A stretch of 10,696 nt of DNA from Gammaproteobacteria bacterium. Lineage in GTDB: Bacteria > Pseudomonadota > Gammaproteobacteria > Coxiellales > Coxiellaceae. This document shows positions 1-4,747 of this stretch, one piece after another. The notes below the pieces were generated by a model, which was not told where the DNA came from, did no database searches, and was given only the letters and a program-made list of their open reading frames with translations. The stretch is taken from the NCBI GenBank assembly GCA_021774015.1, contig JAJFJO010000021.1, positions 1 to 10,696 on the forward strand. Direction: 5' to 3'. A program made the translations under genes and the position numbers. Every line of letters begins with the position of its first letter. The stretch's first letter is position 1.

Positions 1-55
1 TCAAAAAACGTAAAATAGCTTAAGAGGATATGAAAAAAAGTTAGAAAAAATATAA

Positions 56-82
56 CCAATTGATTTAAATTAAATTAATTGG
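56..82. repeat. AT-rich palindrome
   Basis: Arms CCAATT and AATTGG enclose ATTTAA and TTAAAT around one central A, with a single G/T mismatch (a G-U pair in RNA). It lies in very AT-rich DNA at the left edge and no gene is visible next to it. Such a palindrome can arise by chance in DNA of this composition, so no role is assigned. Confidence 0.35.
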
Positions 83-122
83 GTCTTCCTAGAGAAAAAG
101 AACAGCTTACAACATAAAAACC

Positions 123-165
123 GAGTAATTGCCTGCAGAAACTCTGAGCAATTGCTCCCATTTTT
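123..165. terminator. Bidirectional intrinsic terminator
   Basis: A 10-bp stem joins 123-132 to 148-157 with one G-U pair. A second small stem, CAGA/TCTG, forms inside it (136-139 with 143-146). On the plus strand a five-T run follows at 161-165. On the minus strand the stem is followed by GG and then five T (complement of 116-120), so it can stop transcription from both sides. It probably ends a gene lying left of the window; nothing intact to its right reads towards it. Confidence 0.6.
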
Positions 166-189
166 AATATCTAATAAAATGGTGAAACG

Positions 190-255
190 ATGGATACCCC
201 AACCAAAATTGCATCCGTATTAGAGCAACACGCGCTTACACAAGCTGAGATATAG
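190..255 (+). pseudogene. Short broken reading frame, possible N-terminal gene fragment
   Basis: An ATG at 190 opens 21 codons (MDTPTKIASVLEQHALTQAE...) and ends at a TAG just before two palindromes. The residue mix looks more protein-like than its AT-rich surroundings, and the segment LEQHALTQAE has the feel of the start of a small DNA-binding protein. It is too short to assign. I read it as a possible truncated gene start left in the scar upstream of tRNA-Ser; it may equally be chance. Confidence 0.2.
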
Positions 256-267
256 GATAATAGCTTA

Positions 268-299
268 TATAGCGAAATAGTCTTGACTATTTCGCTATA
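268..299. repeat. Perfect 15-bp palindrome (first of an adjacent pair)
   Basis: Positions 268-282 are the exact reverse complement of 285-299, with only TT between them. There is no T-run, so it is not a normal intrinsic terminator. Its core, AATAGT then four bases then ACTATT, is also the core of the palindrome that follows at 306-325, so the two look related by duplication or by membership of one repeat family. Confidence 0.6.
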
Positions 300-330
300 C
301 CCGCTGGAATAGTTATAACTATTCCGGTAT
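297..330. repeat. Second palindrome, 10-bp perfect arms
   Basis: GGAATAGTTA at 306-315 is followed at once by its reverse complement at 316-325. ATACC (297-301) and GGTAT (326-330) extend the stem beyond a 4-base bulge. It overlaps the end of the first palindrome by three bases. It may be part of a REP-like doublet or the end structure of a lost mobile element. Confidence 0.5.
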
Positions 331-372
331 TGTCGAAGAAAAAATAGGCTTATCACCCAGAGGTATTCATCA

Positions 373-447
373 TGACAAAACGAACCGCAAGACATTATGC
401 AGAGAAATTCAAACACCCCCGGTTGTCATACGCTTTCTCGGTTTAAG
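373..447 (+). pseudogene. Fragment resembling the start of an IS3-type transposase OrfA
   Basis: The ATG at 373 has a fair ribosome-binding site (AGAGGT at 359-364) and opens 24 codons starting MTKRTARHYAEKFK. A start of the type K-R-x-x-R-x-[YF]-x-x-x-F-K is typical of OrfA proteins of the IS3 family. After about 14 codons the similarity stops and the frame ends at TAA (445-447), inside the downstream promoter. No helix-turn-helix or integrase core follows. If the reading is right, this is a scar of an insertion sequence lost except for its first codons. The match rests on a short motif and is weak. Confidence 0.3.
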
Positions 448-474
448 ATTCCCTTAAGCTAACTTGTATATACT
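442..474 (+). promoter_or_regulatory. PmrA-box-like promoter without a protein gene behind it
   Basis: TTTAAG at 442-447 and CTTAAG at 453-458 are 5 bp apart, fitting the YTTAAK-N5-YTTAAK pattern known for the response regulator PmrA. After exactly 10 bp comes TATACT (469-474), five of six matches to a sigma-70 -10 box. The same layout stands before the genes at 4170 and 7200. Transcription would begin near 481. The only frame there is 10 codons from ATG 483, after which the transcript would run into tRNA-Ser. It may be the leftover promoter of a deleted effector gene, or a second promoter for the RNA genes. Confidence 0.5.
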
Positions 475-500
475 GTATACAAATGAGCGTTGGCGGCTGC

Positions 501-529
501 CTGTCATTCCGTTAACCAAATGATATATT
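501..529 (+). promoter_or_regulatory. Sigma-70 promoter for tRNA-Ser
   Basis: CTGTCA (501-506, four of six -35 matches) and TATATT (524-529, five of six -10 matches) are 17 bp apart. A TG one base before the -10 box gives an extended -10. The bases right after it are GCGC, the kind of GC-rich discriminator found at stringently controlled stable-RNA promoters. The start point would be near 536, about 32 bases before the mature tRNA. Confidence 0.55.
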
Positions 530-567
530 GCGCAAAAGTGTAGAGTGGTTTACATTATGGGCCCTCC

Positions 568-658
568 GGAGAGGTGTCCGAGTGGCTTAAGGAGCACGCC
601 TGGAAAGTGTGTGTACGCTAACCGCGTACCGAGGGTTCGAATCCCTCTCTCTCCGCCA
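568..658 (+). tRNA. tRNA-Ser (anticodon GGA)
   Basis: Serine tRNA reading UCC and UCU. The acceptor stem pairs 568-574 with 648-654, with one G-U pair at its base. The anticodon stem CACGC/GTGTG (595-599 with 607-611) carries loop CTGGAAA with anticodon GGA at 602-604. A long variable arm, typical of class II serine tRNAs, precedes the T arm with GGTTCGAATCC at 633-643. Discriminator G is at 655 and CCA is encoded at 656-658. It lies just upstream of the 4.5S RNA gene and may share a transcript with it. Confidence 0.97.
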
Positions 659-670
659 AGTCGCACACAA

Positions 671-734
671 GTTTGTTTGAGCAAAGCAGGGCTGGTAATC
701 GAAAAGCCACTTCTTTATACTGGCTCAAACAAAC
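671..734 (+). other. Long hairpin between tRNA-Ser and the SRP RNA
   Basis: Positions 671-682 (GTTTGTTTGAGC) are the exact reverse complement of 723-734, a 12-bp perfect stem. Within the loop, GGCT (690-693) can pair with AGCC (705-708). No T-run follows, so it is not a standard terminator. It could be a processing site or stabiliser in a joint tRNA-SRP RNA precursor, or a terminator that needs a factor. A TATACT at 716-721 could be a -10 box for ffs, but no good -35 box was found. Confidence 0.5.
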
Positions 735-772
735 AACAGAATATCGCCTGATAGCAATGCAGGCAACGAGTT

Positions 773-879
773 GGTGGCCGTAGGGTCTCCTCATGACGAT
801 ACATTGTGAACTCCGCCAGGCCCGGAAGGGAGCAACGGCAGCAGTGAATTCGGGTGTGAGGTCAGGCTGTATGGTCACC
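773..879 (+). ncRNA. ffs: 4.5S RNA, the bacterial signal recognition particle RNA
   Basis: This RNA binds Ffh to form the signal recognition particle, which delivers membrane proteins to FtsY and the Sec translocon. The diagnostic apical part is present: CCC (821-823), tetraloop GGAA (824-827) and GGG (828-830), followed by AGCAACGGCAG, the asymmetric internal loop region that binds the Ffh M domain. The ends close as a long hairpin: GGTGGCC (773-779) pairs with GGTCACC (873-879), and CCTCA pairs with TGAGG further in. About 107 nt matches the short gammaproteobacterial form. A TTTT run at 883-886 probably marks the 3' end. A position just ahead of dnaX is common in gammaproteobacteria. The exact ends are inferred from pairing. 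Confidence 0.95.
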
Positions 880-911
880 GCCTTTTCACTGGCAACAGAA
901 GATTGAACGCG

Positions 912-2498
912 ATGGCACATCAAGCATTAGCACGAAAATGGCGCCCCCATAACTTCAGCGAAGTCGTTGGGCAGCCTCACGTCGTGCAAGCACTCAGCAA
1001 TGCACTCAATCAGCAACACCTTCACCATGCCTACCTATTCACCGGCACACGCGGTGTGGGCAAAACCACTATTGCACGCATTATCGCTAAATCTCTCAAC
1101 TGCGAACAAGGCATCAGTGCTAATCCTTGCGGCACTTGCTCAACCTGTGAAGAGATTGATACGGGTCGCTTCCCTGACTTATACGAAGTTGATGCTGCCT
1201 CTCGCACTAAAGTGGAAGACACGCGTGAGCTATTAGACAACGTGCAGTATGCACCGACTAAAGGCCGCTACAAAGTATATCTTATTGATGAGGTGCACAT
1301 GCTGTCAGGCCATAGTTTTAATGCACTATTAAAAACTTTGGAAGAACCACCCGAACATGTAAAATTTTTATTGGCAACGACAGATTATCAACGCCTACCT
1401 GCCACCGTATTATCACGCTGTTTGCAATTTCACTTGCAGCTACTCACCCCCGAAGAAATTGCAGGGCATTTAGAAACTATTTTAACAGCAGAAAAAATCG
1501 ACTATGAAGCACCCGCGACAGCACTCATTGGTAAAGCCGCAAAAGGCAGCATGCGTGATGCACTAAGCTTGTTGGATCAAAGTATCGCGTTTGGAAACGG
1601 AAAAATAATTACCGCCGAAGTAGAAGCTATGCTGGGTACGATAGAGCCAACAACACTATTTGAAATACTCGCGGCGCTTAACCAACAAGATGCTAACGCG
1701 TTATTAAATTGTGCCGAAAAATTAAATACCAAAGGCAGTGATTTTTCTAGTGCATTAGCTGACTTACTCTCATTGCTGCATAAAATTTCAGTCACTCAGT
1801 TAACAGGCAGCCCGCTTGCGGACCAACCTGAGCAGGTGCAGCAACTCGCGCAAACAATTAATTCTGAAGATGTGCAGCTATACTATCAAATTGCTTTATT
1901 AGGTCAGCGTGATTTACCGCATGCCCCTACGCCACGCGTTGGGTTTGAAATGACACTGTTACGCATGCTTGCGTTTATGCCACAAACACCAGGTAAAACA
2001 ACCAACATTAAAAAACCAACGGCAACAACGATAAACAACACAACCAACACATCATCTTCATCTGCTGCATCTACTGCAGCGCCAACACCGGCCCAGCCCA
2101 AAAATGCATCTACGAACTACTGGCGCGAGCTATTACCTCAAATTGATGTTAGCGGACTAACCTTTGCACTGGCACAGCAATTACATTTACATAAAATGAA
2201 CGACAATGAATTTCATTTTCACTTGGATTCAAAACACAAACCCCTCCTCCAAGATAAATATGTAAAACAAATACAGGATGCATTAAACAAGCAGTTTAAT
2301 AAGACCATGAAGGTTACCGTTGATATTGCAAAAGGCAACGTCAACACCCCTGCGAGCTTAGCACAACAAGAAAAAGAAGATAAACTGAACGCTGCTGAAC
2401 GCGCTATTTATAACGATAAACACGTACAGAATATTATGCAGACTTTCGACGCAACCGTTATCAAAGACAGCATAAGCCCTGTAGAAACTCAACATTAA
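912..2498 (+). CDS. dnaX: DNA polymerase III subunit tau/gamma
   Basis: This is the ATPase of the clamp loader, which opens the beta clamp and ties the two polymerase cores to the DnaB helicase. Visible features are the start MAHQALARKWRP, a Walker A GTRGVGKT (residues 45-52), four zinc-binding cysteines (64, 73, 76, 79), a DEVH Walker B (126-129), the SRC arginine-finger motif near 168-170 and a GSMRDALSLLDQ sensor 2. Domain III ends near residue 360. A short Thr/Ser/Pro/Ala linker leads to the tau-specific C-terminal domain (about 403-528) that contacts polymerase alpha. At 528 residues it is shorter than the 643 of E. coli, mainly in the linker. ATG 912 is chosen because the family starts here; a TTG at 903 would add three residues. 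AGAAG at 897-901 is the likely ribosome-binding site. No separate promoter is evident. Confidence 0.97.
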   Translation: MAHQALARKWRPHNFSEVVGQPHVVQALSNALNQQHLHHAYLFTGTRGVGKTTIARIIAKSLNCEQGISANPCGTCSTCEEIDTGRFPDLYEVDAASRTKVEDTRELLDNVQYAPTKGRYKVYLIDEVHMLSGHSFNALLKTLEEPPEHVKFLLATTDYQRLPATVLSRCLQFHLQLLTPEEIAGHLETILTAEKIDYEAPATALIGKAAKGSMRDALSLLDQSIAFGNGKIITAEVEAMLGTIEPTTLFEILAALNQQDANALLNCAEKLNTKGSDFSSALADLLSLLHKISVTQLTGSPLADQPEQVQQLAQTINSEDVQLYYQIALLGQRDLPHAPTPRVGFEMTLLRMLAFMPQTPGKTTNIKKPTATTINNTTNTSSSSAASTAAPTPAQPKNASTNYWRELLPQIDVSGLTFALAQQLHLHKMNDNEFHFHLDSKHKPLLQDKYVKQIQDALNKQFNKTMKVTVDIAKGNVNTPASLAQQEKEDKLNAAERAIYNDKHVQNIMQTFDATVIKDSISPVETQH

Positions 2499-2514
2499 AC
2501 TCGGGAGACAAATT

Positions 2515-2871
2515 ATGTCAGACAACGCATTACTTGATGAAATTAAATCTAGCATTATGGACATGCAATCACAAATGCAGGATACCTATTCTTCATTATC
2601 AGATACCAAGCTTGTTGGTGAATCACACGATAAAACGGTGAAAATCATCATGACGGCTGCATATGCCTTTGAAGATATCGAATTTGATGAACGCGCGCTA
2701 CAAGGTGGCATTCGCGAATTCAAATGGCGCATTCGTGAGGCTTGGAAAAATTTGAGCGAAGAGATTCAAAAAGCCACTCAAAGTAAAACCATGGAACTGT
2801 TGCAAGGTATGAATATTCCTGACGACATTCGCAATATTGGCACTGAAGAAAACAATGGTGGCGATCAATAA
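2515..2871 (+). CDS. Divergent YbaB/EbfC-family protein, second copy in the cluster
   Basis: This is a 118-residue protein that aligns along most of its length with the standard YbaB encoded at 3594. Shared features are an N-terminal helix rich in M, Q and E, the turn V-x-G-E-(A/S), the strand VKIIM-x-A-x-Y followed by a second strand, then a long C-terminal helix. YbaB/EbfC proteins are small nucleoid-associated dimers that bind DNA. This copy lacks the glycine-rich GEAGAG turn (it has GESHDK), has inserted residues before the last helix, and has a longer acidic tail. It starts 16 bases after dnaX, with GGGAG at 2503-2507, and ends in tandem TAA stops. It sits where ybaB normally lies in dnaX-ybaB-recR. 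Its exact role is unknown; partnering with the other YbaB is possible. Confidence 0.8.
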   Translation: MSDNALLDEIKSSIMDMQSQMQDTYSSLSDTKLVGESHDKTVKIIMTAAYAFEDIEFDERALQGGIREFKWRIREAWKNLSEEIQKATQSKTMELLQGMNIPDDIRNIGTEENNGGDQ

Positions 2872-2882
2872 TAAGATCTATC

Positions 2883-2915
2883 AGTGGGTGCTTATAAACA
2901 CCCACTACATTTTTT
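2883..2915 (+). terminator. Intrinsic terminator between the YbaB-like gene and recR
   Basis: AGTGGGTG (2883-2890) pairs perfectly with CACCCACT (2899-2906) around an 8-base loop, and six T follow at 2910-2915 after ACA. It lies inside what otherwise looks like an operon, 19 bases before recR, with no promoter visible after it. It may lower expression of recR relative to dnaX instead of ending the unit fully. Confidence 0.75.
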
Positions 2916-2933
2916 AGGAATTAAAGAACCCGG

Positions 2934-3536
2934 ATGTTTAGTCCCCTCACCAAACAATTAATCGATGCACTGCGTTGCTTACCTGGCGTTGGTCCAAAAT
3001 CAGCACAACGTATGGCTTTTCAGTTACTCTCCGAAGCAGGCCAAACTAAAGGTGCCGCGCTCGCCAGCATATTAAAAATCGCAATTGAAAAAGTCGGACA
3101 TTGTGAACGTTGTCGCATTTATACTGAACAAAACCTTTGTCAGCTGTGTAGCAACCCTAAACGCGATGAGACCCTGCTGTGCATTGTAGAAACCCCAGCG
3201 GATGTAATGGCGATCGAACAAACCAATAGCTATCGTGGTCTATACTACGTCTTACATGGGCATCTATCGCCTTTAGATGGCATTGGCCCTGCCGATATTG
3301 GCATCCCTGCTCTACTGAATCGCATTAATACAACAGACCTCAAAGAGCTGGTACTTGCCACCAACCCAACCGTTGAGGGTAAAGCAACTGCCCACTATAT
3401 CACCTCTCACACCGACTCTAGCCACATACGTATTAGCCGCATCGCTCACGGGGTGCCTATTGGTGGCGAGCTTGAATACCTTGATGCCGGCACACTGAGT
3501 CATGCCTTTTTATCCCGCACCCTGATGGATGACTAA
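2934..3536 (+). CDS. recR: Recombination mediator protein RecR
   Basis: RecR works with RecO (and RecF) to load RecA onto SSB-coated single-stranded DNA during gap repair. The 200 residues match the usual 200-201. The N-terminal helix-hairpin-helix contains RCLPGVGPKSAQRMAF (14-29). A C4 zinc finger has cysteines at 57, 60, 69 and 72. The Toprim domain begins near residue 81 with CIVETPADVMAIEQ and carries HGHLSPLDGIGP and ATNPTVEG. The C-terminal GGELEYLD motif is intact. The start fits the family length. The ribosome-binding site is weak: AGGAA at 2916-2920 is 13 bases from the ATG. The gene follows a terminator, so its expression may depend on read-through. Confidence 0.97.
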   Translation: MFSPLTKQLIDALRCLPGVGPKSAQRMAFQLLSEAGQTKGAALASILKIAIEKVGHCERCRIYTEQNLCQLCSNPKRDETLLCIVETPADVMAIEQTNSYRGLYYVLHGHLSPLDGIGPADIGIPALLNRINTTDLKELVLATNPTVEGKATAHYITSHTDSSHIRISRIAHGVPIGGELEYLDAGTLSHAFLSRTLMDD

Positions 3537-3557
3537 ACACTAAAAATCTGCTATATT
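3529..3557 (+). promoter_or_regulatory. Possible promoter for ybaB
   Basis: ATGACT (3529-3534, four of six) and TATATT (3552-3557, five of six) are 17 bp apart, with TG one base before the -10 box. It overlaps the end of recR and would start transcription near 3564, 30 bases before ybaB. This is inferred from hexamer matches only. Confidence 0.35.
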
Positions 3558-3593
3558 TGCGATCCTTTTTGCTATTAACAACACTAGGTATCT

Positions 3594-3902
3594 ATGTTCG
3601 GTGGGAAATTTAATATTGGCGATTTAATGAAAAACGCCTCCAAAATGCAAGAAATGATGGAAAAGGCTCAAGAAGAGCTCGCTAAAATTGAAGTCTCTGG
3701 TGAAGCTGGCGCAGGTGCTGTGAAAGTGGTGATGAGCGCTAAATATATGGTAAAAAGCCTTGATATCGACCCATCACTCTTGACTGAAGATAAAACTGTG
3801 CTTGAAGACTTAATTATCGCTGCTATTAATAATGCATCTAGCAAAGCTGAAGAAGTGACTAAGTCACAAATGTCAGGTATTAGTTCGTTATTGGGCGGCT
3901 AA
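3594..3902 (+). CDS. ybaB: YbaB/EbfC-family nucleoid-associated protein
   Basis: This is a small DNA-binding protein of the YbaB/EbfC family, 102 residues against the usual 100-110. It has the standard build: MFGGKFNIGDLMKNA start, a charged helix with KMQEMMEKAQEELAKIEV, the turn SGEAGAGAVKV (35-45), an IDPSLL strand end, and a C-terminal helix ending in SGISSLLGG. Family members bind as dimers gripping DNA like tongs and are thought to shape the nucleoid and affect transcription. It lies 57 bases after recR, whereas in the usual gammaproteobacterial order ybaB precedes recR. AGG at 3586-3588 is the probable ribosome-binding site. A second, divergent relative lies before recR. Confidence 0.95.
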   Translation: MFGGKFNIGDLMKNASKMQEMMEKAQEELAKIEVSGEAGAGAVKVVMSAKYMVKSLDIDPSLLTEDKTVLEDLIIAAINNASSKAEEVTKSQMSGISSLLGG

Positions 3903-3932
3903 TTAACGCCATATTAATCTGACTACAAGCAC

Positions 3933-4040
3933 CTGCAGAAAAACGCTGAAGGCGTATTACCTGTAGAGCCCAGGGTTGAGCGCGCGAAGCGCGATAACCC
4001 TGGGGTAACAACACCAAACCAGCACCAGCCCTGATAGGGC
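3933..4040. repeat. REP-like composite of three hairpins
   Basis: Three hairpins stand in a row. In the first, CTGCAG (3933-3938) pairs with CTGTAG (3961-3966) around an ACGC/GCGT stem. In the second, CCCAGGGTT (3969-3977) pairs perfectly with AACCCTGGG (3996-4004) around an inner CGCGC/GCGCG stem with a GAA loop. In the third, GCCCT (4028-4032) pairs with AGGGC (4036-4040). No T-run follows. The GC-rich hairpins contrast with the AT-rich flanks, and the form resembles dispersed REP/BIME-type intergenic repeats. It ends the ybaB block and may act as an mRNA-stabilising or terminating structure. Confidence 0.6.
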
Positions 4041-4098
4041 GTAACATAACGAAAAAAACGCACCAATTAATAAAACTTTAAGAAAAAAGTCACTTTGC

Positions 4099-4131
4099 AT
4101 TAAGATTACTTTAATAATGGCGTGCTAACAT
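4099..4131 (+). promoter_or_regulatory. PmrA-box-like promoter of the gene at 4170
   Basis: ATTAAG (4099-4104) and TTTAAT (4110-4115) are direct half-sites 5 bp apart; in 9-mer form they read ATTAAGATT-AC-TTTAATAAT. After exactly 10 bp comes TAACAT (4126-4131), preceded by TG and one base (extended -10). There is no -35 hexamer at 16-18 bp, as expected if an activator replaces it. PmrA sites of this type are established upstream of Dot/Icm effector genes in Legionella and Coxiella. The first half-site begins with A, not Y. The leader to the ATG is about 30 bases. Confidence 0.55.
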
Positions 4132-4169
4132 GATCAGCATTAAATTAATCAATAAAGAAGAGAAGTATC

Positions 4170-4676
4170 ATGGCTGACACACGACAGAGTATTCGTAAAG
4201 AAATAGACACTCGTTTGGTTGAATTAAGGGCTGAATTAAAAGAAATGAACGCTCGTCGAGAAAAGCCGGGACTTAACATTTTTTTCTCTATCTTTGATGC
4301 TATCACACCTACACCTTCTAGTATCCAGGTGACAGAAGCGAAAATTCGAGCCTTGACTGAACTTGAAAAATTTCTAGATCCAAAAAATAACATTGACATA
4401 GCTGCATTTAAAGAAAATTTTAATAAATACTACCTTACTCATGATGGCTCCGACCGCCCAAGTATCGATAGCCGAGTTTTTGCAAGCACTGGATTTAGCG
4501 TCGGTAAGACAGAGGCTTTATTTAATAAAGTTAGAGATCTTTTAACGCCACATAAAGAACTCCCTGCTGATGCTGATGCTGATGCTGATACCCCCCTTAA
4601 ATATTATAAAGAACTTGATTCTAATTCTGATTCTGATTCTGATTCTGATTCTGATTCTAGCTCATTATCACCATAA
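4170..4676 (+). CDS. Unrecognised 168-residue protein with Asp-Ser tail; candidate secreted effector
   Basis: I do not recognise the family. Residues 1-30 are a charged, helix-prone segment (TRLVELRAELKEMNARRE). A second helical part lies near 55-70 (EAKIRALTELEKFL). The middle contains GFSVGKTEALFNKVRDLL. The tail has four Ala-Asp pairs (133-140) and a run of Asp-Ser pairs (150-163), encoded by hexanucleotide repeats, and ends SSSLSP. There is no signal peptide or membrane segment. The polar C-terminus with Leu at the third-last position is compatible with, but does not prove, a Dot/Icm export signal. The start is supported by purine-rich GAAGAGAAG (4157-4165). It stands alone between the ybaB block and convergent cyoE, behind its own PmrA-like promoter. 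Effector status is inference. Confidence 0.75.
   Translation: MADTRQSIRKEIDTRLVELRAELKEMNARREKPGLNIFFSIFDAITPTPSSIQVTEAKIRALTELEKFLDPKNNIDIAAFKENFNKYYLTHDGSDRPSIDSRVFASTGFSVGKTEALFNKVRDLLTPHKELPADADADADTPLKYYKELDSNSDSDSDSDSDSSSLSP
4566..4589 (+). repeat. (GCTGAT)4 hexanucleotide tract
   Basis: Four exact copies of GCTGAT in frame in the 4170 gene encode Ala-Asp pairs. Length changes by whole units would keep the frame, so this would vary protein length without switching the gene off. Confidence 0.9.
4617..4658 (+). repeat. (GATTCT)7 hexanucleotide tract
   Basis: Seven tandem six-base units, all GATTCT except the second (AATTCT), encode Asp-Ser pairs near the C-terminus of the 4170 product. 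The near-identical codons point to slippage-driven growth more than selection for the residues alone. GATTCT is also the core of the repeats in the 7200 gene. Confidence 0.9.
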
Positions 4677-4682
4677 TCCCTC

Positions 4683-4732
4683 GCTCGCGCGGTTCCAAGT
4701 ACATGCCTACTTGAAACCAAAACCGCGCGAGC
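4683..4732. terminator. Large hairpin between two convergent genes
   Basis: Positions 4683-4694 (GCTCGCGCGGTT) pair perfectly with 4721-4732. Inside, CAAGTA (4696-4701) pairs with TACTTG (4708-4713) around CATGCC. It sits 6 bases after the stop of the 4170 gene and 15 bases beyond the 3' end of cyoE, so it probably stops or stabilises both transcripts. Neither side has a T-run, so it is not a classic intrinsic terminator. Confidence 0.55.
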
Positions 4733-4747
4733 AAACAATAAATACAA

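Noticed and set aside
171..416. 81-codon minus-strand frame rich in Ser, Tyr and Cys
   Set aside because: It runs across both palindromes and the scar, has no ribosome-binding site and shows no family pattern; the palindromes alone keep it open.
463..486. Possible LexA box around TATACTGTATACAA
   Set aside because: The inverted repeat TTGTATA/TATACAA is present, but the required CTG-N10-CAG spacing is not met; the -10 box explains the bases.
568..658. tRNA-Ser as an integration site with a genomic island
   Set aside because: No integrase and no repeated copy of the tRNA 3' end were seen, and the housekeeping genes ffs and dnaX follow directly.
545..923. Frames on both strands over the RNA genes
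   Set aside because: They translate tRNA-Ser and the 4.5S RNA, whose structures fully explain the sequence.
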